Part shown: positions 1 to 11,745 of the stretch, in pieces
Position numbering within the stretch: the first letter of the stretch is position 1
How the letters are laid out: each line of letters begins with the position of its first letter
NCBI RefSeq assembly: GCF_001311175.1
Contig: NZ_BBAI01000012.1
Coordinates: 1-63,316 of the forward strand
Direction of reading: 5' to 3'
Origin: Lacticaseibacillus pantheris DSM 15945 = JCM 12539 = NBRC 106106
GTDB taxonomy: Bacteria > Bacillota > Bacilli > Lactobacillales > Lactobacillaceae
DNA length: 63,316 bases
Program-made: the position numbers and the translations under genes
The notes under the pieces: generated by a model
Databases searched by the model: none
Seen by the model: only the letters and a program-made list of their open reading frames with translations
What the model was told of the DNA's origin: nothing

Positions 1-3
1 GTG

Positions 4-264
4 GCTGGTCGTACTGGCGTGATGGCTCCGGTTGAGCGGCTGGTCCCCGCGACCGGCTACGTGTCTCACGCTCACGCCCGTGCCGGGCTACCGCGAATTG
101 CCGTAGCCCGAGCAAAACCCGCTCGGTCTAGCCAATTTGATTCTGTAAGTCATTACTGCCAGTAAGTGCTAACGCACTAACTGGCAGTAATTTCTAACAG
201 AACTACGGGCATGCAGCCGTCGCGAGGACCAGCCGCTCAACCTCCGCCACCACGCCAGTACGAC
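4..264 (+). repeat. Fold-back element, module A, copy 1
   Basis: A large imperfect palindrome. The 5' arm at 7-53 pairs with the 3' arm at 219-264: 7-21 with 250-264 and 30-53 with 219-242. Inside are at least four hairpins: 84-91 with 103-110, 108-113 with 121-126, 141-146 with 197-202, and 152-163 with 180-191, the last capped by a small stem at 165-169/174-178. The plan is a multi-branched, cloverleaf-like fold. It has no credible coding frame. A reverse-orientation copy lies at 14365-14622. Function unknown. Confidence 0.85.
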
Positions 265-438
265 CAACGGTAGGAGTTGATCTTTATGTTTACGAAGGAG
301 TTTACAGTCCTAATTGAAATAGTGGAACAGCCCCGCGCAAATCTGTAGTCATATTCACGCGATTACTGGAGCTTATTCCGGTACGAGTTCTTTCAGGTAA
401 CGTATTGGTATACGACTAGGCTCAAGAGATTAGAGACC
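265..438 (+). repeat. Linker module between A and B, copy 1
   Basis: A stretch of about 170 bases joining modules A and B. It is clearly related by eye to the reverse complement of 14191-14363; shared blocks include ACGAAGGAGTTTACAG, CAGGTAACGTATTGGTAT and GATTAGAGACCACGAA. That conservation without an obvious reading frame suggests A-linker-B is one unit. No gene is seen here. Confidence 0.7.
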
Positions 439-678
439 ACGAAATATCGGGAACCGCGGGTGGGCTTTGGGACGGAGGCGTCGTGCACGGAGACGTGGTT
501 GCTGTGACCCCGGAGCGCCCTAGGAACGTAGTGACGTAGGGCGGCAAAGTTTATAGACCGAGTGGCTTTTCTCGGGCTATAAACTTCGTGGGAGGCCGGA
601 ACGGCCGGAGCGTGCGGGTATAGCAACCACGGCGTATGGTACGAAAGCCGCAGTCCCAAAGGCCACCCGCGTGTTCGT
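439..678 (+). repeat. Fold-back element, module B, copy 1
   Basis: A second large palindrome. The outer arm 455-473 pairs with 653-671 with one mismatch, and 439-443 pairs with 674-678. Inner stems are 494-503 with 622-631, 516-522 with 537-543, 547-556 with 577-586 (with an inner stem 558-562/571-575), and a GGCCG-GAA-CGGCC hairpin at about 594-606. The reverse-orientation copy is 13949-14190. Several stems differ in sequence between the copies yet still pair. Confidence 0.85.
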
Positions 679-683
679 AACCA

Positions 684-731
684 CCCAGCCTTCGCCCTAG
701 CAGTGGATTACCATGGAGCCCCCCACGAAAG
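684..731 (-). repeat. Fragment of module C/D
   Basis: Read on the minus strand this stretch matches the left part of the element at 39526-39560; the block GGTAATCCACTGCTAGGGCG is shared. It directly follows module B, as the D element does at 39.5-39.9 kb when read in the same direction. It appears to be a truncated copy. Confidence 0.6.
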
Positions 732-734
732 CAG

Positions 735-865
735 CAGCTCACCGACACGACCAACGCGGCCGTTAACCACTACCGTAGTAATCATGGCGTAGGGCACGTA
801 AGCCGCAGCTCACCGACACGACCAACGCTGTCGCCAACCACTACCGTAGCAATCACAGCGTAGGA
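735..865. repeat. Tandem 71-bp direct repeat, two units
   Basis: Two units begin at 735 and 806 with the same string CAGCTCACCGACACGACC and share CCACTACCGTAG further in. Related sequence recurs at 8952-8969. No gene is seen between 1 and 961. Confidence 0.75.
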
Positions 866-890
866 CAAGAACCGGTCCGGCCGGCGTTAC

Positions 891-919
891 TTGCATAAAG
901 CGTTGAAGGTGGCTAAAAT
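891..919 (+). promoter_or_regulatory. Probable uvrC promoter
   Basis: A -35-like TTGCAT at 891-896 and a -10-like TAAAAT at 914-919 are 17 bases apart, about 40 bases before the uvrC start. Read by eye only. Confidence 0.5.
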
Positions 920-961
920 ATATTCTTAGCGAACAAACGTTTTGTTAAAGGAGGTCGAACG

Positions 962-2745
962 ATGGCGTCGGCACACATCGAGGCAAAGTTAGCATTACTG
1001 CCAGACCTACCAGGCAGTTACCAGATGAAGGATATCACCGGCAAAATCATCTACGTCGGCAAGGCCAAGAACCTCAAGAACCGGGTGCGGTCCTACTTCA
1101 AGAGCAGTCATGACGGTAAGACGGCTAAATTGGTTTCAGAAATTGCGGATTTTGACTATATCGTCACCAGCACGGATAAGGAAGCCTTCCTACTGGAAAT
1201 TACCCTCATTCAAAAGTATCAGCCGTACTACAACATCAAGCTCAAAAAGGGTACTGGCTATCCTTACATCAAAATCACCAACGAGCGGGATCCGAAAATC
1301 ATGATTACGGGTGACGTGAAGAAGGATGGAGCTTATTACTTTGGCCCGTATCCGAACGTGTATGCCGCCGAAGAGACACTCCAGTTCATCCAGCGGGTTT
1401 ACCCTTTGCGGCGCTGTAACGGCTACCAGGGCCGTCCGTGCCTGTATTACCACATGGGGCAGTGTCTGGGACCGTGTTTCAAGGAGGTGCCCAAAGAAGA
1501 GTATGATGCCCAAATCAAGCGCATCAAGAGCTTTTTGAACGGTAACACCGCCAAGGTCAAGTCGCAGCTAACTAAGCGGATGCAACAAGCAGCCACGGAT
1601 ATGGAATTTGAGCGGGCTGCGGATATCCGCGACCAGATTCGCTACATTGAGGCCACCGTGGAGAAGCAAAAAAAATTATCTCCAATGACCGTACGACGCG
1701 CGACCTGTTCAACTTTTACTGGGATAAGGGCTGGATGTCCATTCAGGTCTTCTTTATCCGCCAGGCGCGGTTGATGAAGCGGGAAAAGCGCTTGTTTCCC
1801 ATTGTCAATTCAGCCAGTGAGGAATTTGAGTCGTTCATTTTGCAGTTCTACAACCGTAAGAACAACGTTAAACCACGCGAAGTGTTAGTGCCCGAGGGTA
1901 TGGATAACCGGGTGTTGAGCGACATTTTGGGGGTGCCCGTCCGCACTCCTCAGCGTGGGGAAAAGCGGGCCCTGATGGATTTGGCGGCTAAGAACAGCCG
2001 GTTGACTTTGGAGCAGAAGTTCCGTTTGTTGGAGCTGGATAACCGCAAGACTGCGGGTGCCCAGGAAGAGATTATGGCGGCACTGAACTTGCCGCCAGCT
2101 GGCCACGTCATCGAGGCGTTCGACCATAGCCATATCCAAGGATCCGAGCCGGTCAGCGCGATGGTTCAGTTTGTCGATGGGCGACCAGAAAAGAGTAATT
2201 ACCGGAAGTATAAACTCGCGCAGGACGAGGGGCAGCACAGCGCTAATGAAGACGCGAACACCCGTGAGGTTATCCGCCGGCGTTATACTCGTCTACTCAA
2301 GGAGCACCAACCGTTGCCAGACCTGATCTTGATGGATGGGGGTGCAATCGAAATGAATGCGGCCAAAGAAGTGTTGGCTGACGAACTCAACCTGGATATT
2401 CCGGTAGCGGGAATGGTGAAGAATGATAAGCACCGGACTGCTGCCTTACTATTTGGTGACGCCGATGAACCGATCAACCTTGACCCACGGAGCCAGGGTT
2501 TCTACCTCCTGGAGCGTATTCAGGAGGAGGTGCACCGCTTTGCCATTACTTTCCACCGGCAAATGCATTCCAAGAACAGCCTGAGCAGTCGTCTCGAGTC
2601 CATTCCGGGTGTGGGGCCAAAGACGCGTGGTAAGTTGTTACGGGAGTTTAAGACCGTAAACAACATCAAGGGCGCGACGGTGGACGAATTGCAAGCACTG
2701 GGGATTAGCAAAACCACCGCGCAGACAATTAAATTATCGCTCTAG
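962..2745 (+). CDS. uvrC: UvrABC system protein C (frame interrupted)
   Basis: UvrC makes the dual incisions of nucleotide excision repair together with UvrA and UvrB. The N-terminal GIY-YIG nuclease domain is visible (LPGSYQMKD, then IIYVGKAKNLKNRV), followed by the cysteine cluster around RRCNGYQGRPCLYY and GQCLGPC, a UVR domain near residues 200-235, the endonuclease half (FDHSHIQGSEPVSAMV, LILMDGG) and a C-terminal helix-hairpin-helix (SIPGVGPKTRGKLL). AAAGGAGG at 947-954 supports the ATG at 962. The frame breaks at the eight-A run 1668-1675; correcting it gives about 594 residues, the normal length. Probably a sequence error. Confidence 0.95.
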
Positions 2746-2785
2746 CCTAGCATCAAGGCCCCGTGTCCTGTATGCTTAGGGGTAG

Positions 2786-4109
<1,324 letters not shown>

Positions 4110-4130
4110 CGATGTACTGATAGCGGAGTG

Positions 4131-4191
4131 GTGTCTATTTTTGCAACGGGCTCAGCCTGGTTTGCTTAAATAGACACTTGCTCCTTTTTTT
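4131..4191 (+). terminator. Terminator after obgE
   Basis: GTGTCTATTT at 4131-4140 pairs with AAATAGACAC at 4168-4177 around a long loop, followed a few bases later by a seven-T run. Confidence 0.65.
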
Positions 4192-4330
4192 GTTTGATTC
4201 GCAATTTTTTTTGTGCAAAGTAGGGGTTCTGATTTGCGGCAGTTTGTTATAGTATATGTACAAGGCCGGTTTGCGTATCTGCAAGTCGGTGCGACTATTT
4301 TTTTGCCATATTAGTGAATGGGGTTAACCG

Positions 4331-6318
4331 ATGGACGTGAAGAAGAAGGCGCCTAGGCGTCGCTATATTACTGGATTTGATGGTTTACGAACTATCGGGG
4401 TATTGGGTGTTATTTTATATCATCTGCGTCCAGAGTTGTTCAAGGGCGGTTACCTGGGTGTGCCAATATTTATGGTGGTCTCCGGGTATTTAATTACTGA
4501 CGGCTTGGTCATGGAAATCACCCGGACGGGCCGGTTCAATTTCAAGAATTTTTGGTTGAAGCGTATCCGCCGCTTGTACCCAGCACTACTGGTGGTTTTA
4601 TTCGGGACGGCGGCATACATTACGTTATTCGCGCGGGGATTGTTGCATAACCTGCACGCGATTATCGCGACTAACCTAGTTTACTTGTACAATTGGTGGC
4701 AGATTGCCAATGGTCAGTCGTACTTTGCCCGCTTTGCGGACGGAGAGAGCCCATTTACCCATCTGTGGACCCTGTCGATTGAGGGCCAGTTTTACCTAGT
4801 TTTTCCATTACTAGTGTTGCTATTATTCGGTATTTTTCGGTTAAGCAAAGGTAAAATGGCGGGTATCACGTTGGGACTCGCGGGTGCGTCCGCAATCTGG
4901 ATGGGCGTACTCTACAAAATTACTGCTGGTGGCGCGCATTTTGACCCCAGCCGTTTGTATTACGGAACCGACACGCGTGTGTTTGCCATCTTGCTGGGTG
5001 CGGCTTTGGCTTCATCTGGCCTAGTGCCCACTTAGCACGGCACATTACGGATGCGGCCCGCAGGATGCTGGATGTGGTCGGCCTGTTAGCCCTCGTCGGC
5101 ATGCTGGCCATGGTGGTGTTGGTCCAGGACCAAGACCCGTTCCTCTATGAGGGCGGTATGTTCATTTTCTCGGTGCTGGTGACAATTCTCGTTGCGGTAG
5201 TGGCACATCCAGCGGCACACCTGAACCGCTGGTTATCCAACCCGGTATTCTCGTGGGTGGGGTCCCGTAGTTACGGGTTGTACCTGTACCAATTCCCCGT
5301 GATGATTTTCTTTGAGCAAAAGTTTACGCACGTGGCGGACCATCCGTGGGCGTACCCGATTGCTGAAGTGCTCATCATCGTGCTATTGACCGAGCTATCG
5401 TTCCGCTTTGTTGAACAGCCCGCGGCACACTGGATGTTTAAGCGTCAGCTATCTGGTGGTCAACCCGCACAACCACGCAGTGAGCGTGTACCAGTTACAC
5501 AGCGTATGAGCACGTGGTGGGGTCACCTGAAGCCGTCACAGATTGCGGTGACGGTGGTGCTCACGGCGACGTTCGCTGTGGGGATGACCGGTGTCGTTCA
5601 GGCTCCGCACGCCAAGGTTCAACAGACGGCGCTACAGAAGCACCTGGCACAGTCTGCTAAAGCAAAGGCGGCGGAGAGGAAGCGCTACGCCGCGTACAAA
5701 TCTTCGCTCAGTGCCCAGAAGGCGAAGGATAAGTCCTCCGGCAGTGGTAGCAGCTCCAGTAGTAGCCAAAAGGTGGGCAAGAACGACTTTGCCCAGTACG
5801 GACTGACTGATGATGAGTTTGCTTACGCCGCGAATGTGGGCCTCACGGGTGTCGGCGATTCGGTGATGGCCGATGGTAAGCCGTTGCTAGAACAGATTTT
5901 CCCGCAATCGTTTATTGACGCTGCGGTTAGCCGGCAAGCTGCTGATGGTATTGGTATCGTTAAGAAATACGCGCAGGACGGTACGCTGGCCAACAACGTG
6001 CTTGTGGGTCTAGGGACGAACGGTCCGGTGACCTCCGATCAGATTGACGACCTGATGCATACAGTGGGTAAGAAGCGACAAGTATTTTGGATTAACACCC
6101 ACGTACCAACACGGCAGTGGCAGAATCAGGTGAATGCCACTTTGGCTGATTCAGCTAAAAAGTATAGTAACCTCACCATTATCGATTGGAACGGCTATTC
6201 GAACGGGCATGCGGACTGGTTCTATGACGATAACGTGCACCCGAATCCGGATGGCAATCCGCGGTACGCGGCGTTTATTGCCAAGACTATTGTGGATAAA
6301 TTGCGCGATCAAAAGTAA
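4331..6318 (+). CDS. OatA-like acyltransferase with SGNH domain (frame interrupted)
   Basis: Membrane acyltransferase of the type that O-acetylates peptidoglycan and confers lysozyme resistance. The N-terminal half is an acyltransferase-3 domain with about ten membrane segments, starting ITGFDGLRTIGVLGVILYHL with the conserved early histidine. After a linker rich in Lys, Ser and Ala lies an extracytoplasmic SGNH domain with GVGDSVMADG, LGTNGP and the catalytic pair in DDNVHPNPDG. One base seems missing near 5010; correction joins the two parts into about 663 residues. The substrate (muramic acid, glucosamine or teichoic acid) cannot be read from sequence. Confidence 0.88.
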
Positions 6319-6324
6319 CAGTTG

Positions 6325-6357
6325 TGGGAGTCGTCACTTGGTGGCGGCTCCCATTTT
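6325..6357 (+). terminator. Terminator after the acyltransferase gene
   Basis: TGGGAGTCGTC at 6325-6335 pairs, with wobble pairs, with GGCGGCTCCCA at 6343-6353, followed by TTTT. Confidence 0.65.
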
Positions 6358-6513
6358 ATGGTTATCACGTATCCGGCCTCCGCCAATCTGCGCGTAGAGA
6401 GTCACGGCCACGTATGCTAAAATAATCCGGTGAGGTTTGTAAGTGACGCTGTTGTTTGGTCACAATCAGGCCGGAGAAACAACGTAGATTGGTAAATAGA
6501 ATGGATGGCACGC

Positions 6514-7455
6514 ATGGAGATTCAGTTTTTAGGTACGGGGGCCGGTTCGCCCTCGCGAAGTCGTAATGTTAGTAGTCTGGCCCTCAAATTGCTGGATGAA
6601 CGCAATGAAGTTTGGTTATTCGATTGTGGGGAGGGCACCCAGCACCAAATATTGCGGACTGCAATTCGCCCACGTAAAATTAGCAAGATTTTTATTACGC
6701 ACTTACACGGGGACCATATTTTTGGGTTACCCGGTTTACTGGCCAGCCGGTCCAACCAGGGTGGCACGGAGCCGCTCACCATTTATGGACCGAAAGGAAT
6801 CGCCGACTTTGTTAAAACCAGCTTACGGGTGACGCAGACACACCTGTCGTACGGCATTAACTTTGAGGTAGTGCAACCCGGAACCGTGTTTGATGACGCG
6901 ACGTTCAGCGTGACTGCTGATTACCTGGATCACCGGATTACCTGCTTTGGTTACCGCATTCACGAGAAGCCACATCCCGGCGAGCTGCTGATTGATAAGG
7001 TGCGGGAGGCCGACATTCCTTCAGGACCAGTGTACGCGCAGTTGAAGGCCGGTAAGACTGTGACTTTGTCTGACGGGCGCACTTTCAATGGGCAGGACTT
7101 TATCGGCGACGCTCAACCCGGCCGGACGGTGACCATTTTTGGTGATACCCGGCAGGTTGACCGCGAGTTACCATTGGCAGACGGGGCGGACGTGGTGGTT
7201 CACGAGAGCACCTTTGACGGGGCGGACGCTAAGCTGGCCCGACGCTACTTCCATTCGACGGATCTAGAAGCCGCTAAGCTAGCTCGCCGGGCGCATGCTG
7301 GGCAGCTGTTGTTAAACCATATTTCTGCGCGGTACGTGGGCAAAGCGGCCCGCGAATTGCAAAAAGAGGCCCGTACCGTTTTCAGTAATACGCGTGTAGT
7401 TAGTGATCTTGATGAAATTGATATTCCGTTTAGGAAGCTGATTGATCATGACTGA
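6514..7455 (+). CDS. rnz: Ribonuclease Z
   Basis: Metallo-beta-lactamase-fold endonuclease that matures the 3' end of tRNA precursors. The zinc motif is [13 protein letters not shown]; further metal ligands lie in the GDTR and VHEST regions and in LLNHISARY near the C-terminus. Length (about 313) fits the long bacterial form. The ATG at 6514 gives the family start MEIQFLGTG; an in-frame ATG at 6505 is possible, and neither has a strong ribosome binding site. The end overlaps the following SDR gene by 14 bases, so the two are probably co-transcribed. Confidence 0.94.
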   Translation: MEIQFLGTGAGSPSRSRNVSSLALKLLDERNEVWLFDCGEGTQHQILRTAIRPRKISKIFITHLHGDHIFGLPGLLASRSNQGGTEPLTIYGPKGIADFVKTSLRVTQTHLSYGINFEVVQPGTVFDDATFSVTADYLDHRITCFGYRIHEKPHPGELLIDKVREADIPSGPVYAQLKAGKTVTLSDGRTFNGQDFIGDAQPGRTVTIFGDTRQVDRELPLADGADVVVHESTFDGADAKLARRYFHSTDLEAAKLARRAHAGQLLLNHISARYVGKAARELQKEARTVFSNTRVVSDLDEIDIPFRKLIDHD

Positions 7456-8239
7456 TTTAAGGGGACAGGTTGTTGTAGTGACCGGTGGCTCAGGTGGCTT
7501 GGGTCGGGCAATCGGCATGGCGTCGGTCCGGCGCGGGGCTACCGTGGTCTTTTTGGCTCGCCGCGTGAACGCCTTACGGAGTGCGCGGGCGGAGGCCAGT
7601 GCCTTGGCGGGGACCCCCGCGTATGCTTACCAACTGGACGTGTCGGATCCCGTGCAAATTGATGCAGTTTGGGCGCAGTTATTAGCGGACGTTGGTGGTC
7701 ACGTGGACGTCTTGGTCAACGCAGCCGGCTTTGGTCAATTCCTGCCGGCGTTGAAGACTGATGCGGCAATCACCAACCGAATGTTCCGGGTGAATGTGTT
7801 GGGTCTCATTTACATGACTCGACTAGCCGGTGCACAAATGATGCGGCAGGGTGCTGGTCATATTATCAACATCGGTTCGATGGCCGGTAAAATTGCAACC
7901 CCAAAGTCTGCGGTGTACGCGGCTACTAAGGCTGCTGTGATTGCCTACAGCAACGCCCTGCGGTTGGAACTACGGCACACGGGGGTTAACGTTACGACCG
8001 TGAACCCCGGTCCCGTGGCGACGGACTTCTTTACGCACGCGCACGCCCAGGACTACGCGGACGCAATCGCTGCGTTTACCCTCAATGCGGACAAGCTTGC
8101 CGACAGGATTGTACGCGCGTTCCACAGACCTGTGCGTGAGGTCAATGCCCCCGCAATCATGCAGTTAGGTGCGGTACTTTACCCGTTGGTTCCGCGGATG
8201 GGTGATTGGCTGACGGCTACGGTCTTTAACCGTAAATAG
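7442..8239 (+). CDS. Short-chain dehydrogenase/reductase
   Basis: Classical SDR oxidoreductase with an N-terminal Rossmann motif TGGSGGLG, the NAAG-like VNAAGFG, catalytic serine region NIGSMAGK and the YAATK active-site motif. Substrate unknown. An SDR after rnz is a common arrangement in lactobacilli. The start may be the ATG at 7442 or the one at 7448, which gives MTDLRG. No frame break is seen. Confidence 0.9.
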   Translation: MIMTDLRGQVVVVTGGSGGLGRAIGMASVRRGATVVFLARRVNALRSARAEASALAGTPAYAYQLDVSDPVQIDAVWAQLLADVGGHVDVLVNAAGFGQFLPALKTDAAITNRMFRVNVLGLIYMTRLAGAQMMRQGAGHIINIGSMAGKIATPKSAVYAATKAAVIAYSNALRLELRHTGVNVTTVNPGPVATDFFTHAHAQDYADAIAAFTLNADKLADRIVRAFHRPVREVNAPAIMQLGAVLYPLVPRMGDWLTATVFNRK

Positions 8240-8280
8240 TAGCGGTCCGGGCTACTCGATTATTTAGAGCTTAAGTGACA

Positions 8281-8321
8281 GGCGCGGTTAGATACCCCAT
8301 CGGGTAGCGGCCGCGCCTTTT
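8281..8321 (+). terminator. Terminator after the SDR gene
   Basis: GGCGCGG at 8281-8287 pairs with CCGCGCC at 8311-8317, followed by a T-rich stretch. Confidence 0.65.
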
Positions 8322-8356
8322 CGTTTGTCGTTGTGGACTGCCGCTAGTGGTGGCTG

Positions 8357-8374
8357 GTGGCTGGTCGTACTGGC
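8357..8374 (+). repeat. Module A end fragment
   Basis: TGGCTGGTCGTACTGGCG is identical to the outer end of module A at 3-20. Here it stands alone just before module C, so the modules occur as separable pieces. Confidence 0.6.
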
Positions 8375-8392
8375 GAGGCGGATCCGAGTGGC

Positions 8393-8722
8393 GGTTCTGG
8401 CCGCCGGGGGTGCCGTGGGGTACTGCGACTTTGTGGACCGCTCCACGGTGACCGCTGCTAGGGCGAAACCTCCAACCGCAAAAACCGCGGTTTCCGGTGC
8501 GATTTAGAGCCTGCCTGCCAAATGCAGGCAGCCAGTCTCTAAACTCGTCGCGCTGTACGTCACTACGCCCTCGGGCTGGCTTTGCCAGACCTGCGAATTA
8601 ACTCCCAGTAAGGTGCTAAAGCACCAACTGGAAGTAAACCTACTGCGGCAAGCCCCTAACAGCGGTCACCGTTCCGGGTCCAGTCGTCTCCGTACCCCAC
8701 GGCACCCCCGGCGGCCAGAACC
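8393..8722 (+). repeat. Fold-back element, module C
   Basis: A perfect 31-base inverted repeat, 8393-8423 against 8692-8722, closes the element. The stem continues as 8446-8457 with 8660-8671 (12 bases, perfect). Internal hairpins are 8433-8437/8442-8446, 8474-8479/8487-8492, and 8503-8509/8537-8543 with an inner stem 8511-8518/8524-8531. A final hairpin around 8600-8637 is capped by GGTGC-TAAA-GCACC. Related to the element at 39491-39804. No coding frame is evident. Confidence 0.88.
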
Positions 8723-8993
8723 ACATTTGCGAACGGTTTTATGTAGTAATAACAGCTAGTCCCCGTTTGTGAATTAATTCTAGCAAGCATTCAGCTTTAT
8801 AAAATTAAGTTAGTTCAACCGATACAGTTTTGCAGATCTAATCTGCTTTGGTGGACCGACAAACGGTTAATGGCTTTAGTGTTTACGGTTTGGACTGGGT
8901 GTCGCGACCCTTAATGTAGCGGGAGGCAGCGTCGGCCTGACCGACGCTGCCGTTAACCACTACCGTAGCTCATTGAATCGGCCGTCGTCAGCG
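8723..8993. other. Intergenic, no gene seen; short hairpin at 8925-8951
   Basis: No open frame of interest. GGCAGCGTCGG at 8925-8935 pairs perfectly with CCGACGCTGCC at 8941-8951 around a five-base loop. This is the same sequence that forms the outer ends of the element at 39491-39804, and the flanking bases also resemble that element's ends. It looks like a D element reduced to its two tips. Confidence 0.55.
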
Positions 8994-9035
8994 TTTTGAC
9001 CAACTTTGACCAAAGCAACCCACCCGTGTTAAAAT
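8994..9035 (+). promoter_or_regulatory. clpB promoter with CtsR operator
   Basis: On the minus strand the region reads GGTCAAAGTTGGTCAAA, a direct heptamer repeat with three-base spacing, which matches the CtsR heat-shock repressor box. It overlaps a -35 TTGACC at 9006-9011; TAAAAT at 9030-9035 is an 18-base-spaced -10. Repressor binding would block polymerase, as in other Gram-positive clp genes. Confidence 0.85.
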
Positions 9036-9060
9036 GTGCACAACGAAAGGGGCGAGTAAT

Positions 9061-11666
9061 TTGAATCCAGAACAATTAACTGAGGCAGTGACGCAGGCGG
9101 TGGGAGCAGCGCAACAGATTGCGCAAACTCGGCACCATCAAGAAATTGATATTCCGCATTTGTGGCGGGTACTGGTGCAGCCAAACGAACTGGCCAGCCA
9201 AATTTATCAGCAGGCCGGTGTTGATATTAGTGGCCTAAGCAGTGTAATCGACCAGGCACTCGATAATGAGTCAGTCGTTGAGGGCGTATCTAATTATGGC
9301 CAAAGCATGAGTCAGAACCTAAGTCAGTTGATGCAGGATGCTGACAAGGAACGTCAGTCTCTGGGTGACCAGTATATTGCTACGGATACATTACTGCTGG
9401 CGTTGATGCGGCAACAGTACTCGCCCATTACGGAGTACCTCACGCGGAATGGGGTGACGGCAAAGAAACTGCAGGAAGTCATCCAAAACGTTCGTGGTGG
9501 TCAGCACGTCAACAGCCAGGGCGCGGAAAACACTTACCAAAGCCTGAAAAAAAATACGGTACCGATCTCGTTGCGGAAGCCCGAACTGGCAAAATGGACC
9601 CCATCATCGGGCGGGATGACGAAATTCGTAACGTGATTCGTATTTTGTCCCGTAAGACCAAGAACAACCCGGTCCTGATTGGGGAACCCGGCGTGGGTAA
9701 AACAGCTATTGTTGAGGGGCTGGCACAACGGATCGTCAAGGCGGACGTCCCCGACAACCTGAAGGATAAAACCATCATTAGCCTCGATATGGGGAGCCTG
9801 ATTGCTGGTGCTAAGTATCGGGGTGAGTTTGAAGAACGGCTCAAAGCGGTTCTCAACGAGGTTAAGCGCGCCGACGGTCAAATTATTTTGTTCATTGATG
9901 AAATTCACACCATCGTCGGTGCGGGTAAAACTGAGGGTTCCATGGATGCAGGCAACCTCCTGAAGCCGATGTTAGCCCGTGGTGAGCTCCACCTAATTGG
10001 TGCTACAACTTTGGACGAGTACCGTGAAAACATCGAGAAGGATAAGGCCTTGGAGCGACGGTTCCAGCGCGTACTGGTGCAGGAACCAAGCGTTGAAGAC
10101 ACCATCAGCATTCTGCGTGGGCTTAAGGAACGATTCGAAATTTTCCACGGAGTCCGGATTCACGATGCCGCTTTAGTGGCGGCTGCAACTTTGTCTAACC
10201 GCTACATCACCGACCGCTTTTTACCCGATAAGGCCATTGACCTCGTTGATGAGGCCAGCGCGAACATCAACGTGGAGATGAATTCGCGTCCCAACGAATT
10301 GGACGTCGCGGAACGGAAGCAGATGCAGCTAGAAATTGAGGAGGAGGCCCTGAAGAAGGAAACCGACAAGGCCAGTCAGCAACGTCTCGCACAGGCAGAA
10401 AAGGACCTGGCCGACGTCAAGGAACAGACCAGCCGACTCAACGCCCAGTGGCAGGCTGAAAAGCAGGAAATCACCGTTTTGAATGCCAAGAAGACCGAGG
10501 TGGAGCAGGCTAAACGTGAACTGGAGGACGCCCAGGCCAAATACGATTTGGAGAAAGCTGCGCGGTTACAGCACGGCACCATTCCGCAACTCGAAAAGGA
10601 GTTGGCCGATTTGGAACAGCAAGAACGTCCTGACACGTGGCTAGTACAAGAGTCGGTGACCCCGAACGAAATTGCGGCGGTGATTAGCCGGCAAACTGGC
10701 ATTCCGGTAGCCAAGTTGGTGCAGGGGGACCGTGATAAGCTGTTACACCTGGCGGATAACTTGCACGAGCGGGTCATCGGTCAGGATGACGCTGTTGCGG
10801 CTGTAAGTGATGCAGTGATTCGGTCGCGCGCTGGCTTGCAGGATCCGAGCCGGCCACTGGGAAGTTTCTTGTTCCTCGGGCCGACCGGTGTGGGTAAAAC
10901 GGAGCTGGCCAAAGCGTTGGCGGAAAACCTCTTTGATTCCGACAAGCACATGGTGCGGATTGACATGTCTGAGTACATGGAGAAAGCCAACGTATCGCGT
11001 CTAGTCGGGGCGGCACCCGGATATATCGGTTACGAAGAGGGCGGCCAGTTGACGGAAGCTGTTCGGCGCAATCCGTATACCATTGTGTTGCTCGACGAAA
11101 TTGAAAAGGCGCACCCGGATGTGTTTAATATTTTGTTGCAGGTCCTCGATGACGGGCGTCTCACTGACGGGCAGGGCCGGACCGTCGATTTTAAAAACAC
11201 AATTATTATCATGACTTCGAACCTGGGGAGTGAGCTCTTGCTGGATGCGGCTAACCAGGGTGGGATTAACGATGATACGCGTGCTTCCGTTCGTCAGCTC
11301 ATTCAGTCGCGATTTAAGCCCGAATTCTTAAATCGAATTGACGATATTATTATGTTTAACCCGCTAAGCAAAGCTGACATTAAGCGAATCGTGGTGAAGG
11401 ATATTGACGGGCTACGCTCCCGGCTGTCTGAACAGCAGGTGCAGTTACAGCTCACACCAGAGGCTATTAATCTGCTTGGCGAGTCGGGGTACCAACCGGC
11501 ATTTGGGGCACGGCCGTTGCAGCGATTGATTACGACCGATGTGGAAACCCCTCTGGCAAGAAAACTAATTGCCGGTGAAATTGTTCCTGAAAGCACGGTG
11601 ACAGTGGGTGCAAAAGATGGTAAACTAACTTTCGAGGACTCAGCGACAGCGCCAAACCCAGCGTAA
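9061..11666 (+). CDS. clpB: ClpB disaggregase (frame interrupted)
   Basis: Hsp100 AAA+ chaperone that rescues aggregated protein with DnaK. It has an N-terminal Clp repeat domain, AAA-1 with GEPGVGKT and LFIDEIHT, a coiled-coil middle domain at about residues 400-520 rich in Glu, Lys and Gln, and AAA-2 with GPTGVGKT and VLLDEIEK. The TTG at 9061, after AAAGGGGCGAG, gives the family start [10 protein letters not shown]. The frame breaks at the eight-A run 9547-9554; correction yields about 868 residues. Control by CtsR is indicated by the operator just upstream. Confidence 0.95.
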
Positions 11667-11681
11667 ATTGAGCGCTGCGCC

Positions 11682-11711
11682 TTGCAAAATAATGGTTTTC
11701 CGGTATAGTAT
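11682..11711 (+). promoter_or_regulatory. Probable rpmF promoter
   Basis: TTGCAA at 11682-11687 and TAGTAT at 11706-11711 are 18 bases apart, upstream of a strong AAAAAAGGAG ribosome binding site. Confidence 0.5.
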
Positions 11712-11745
11712 ATTGGAATACCAATAAAAAAAGGAGTTTATAATC

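Noticed and set aside
14..690. Known giant structured RNAs such as ROOL or GOLLD
   Set aside because: Those are single-locus RNAs tied to phages or phage-like elements. Here several copies sit in housekeeping intergenic regions and I see no recognisable shared motif. A covariance search would settle it.
393..754. Open frames of 60-90 codons on the minus strand across module B
   Set aside because: They lie within inverted repeats, have no ribosome binding sites, and similar frames appear in the other copies only because GC-rich palindromes lack stops.
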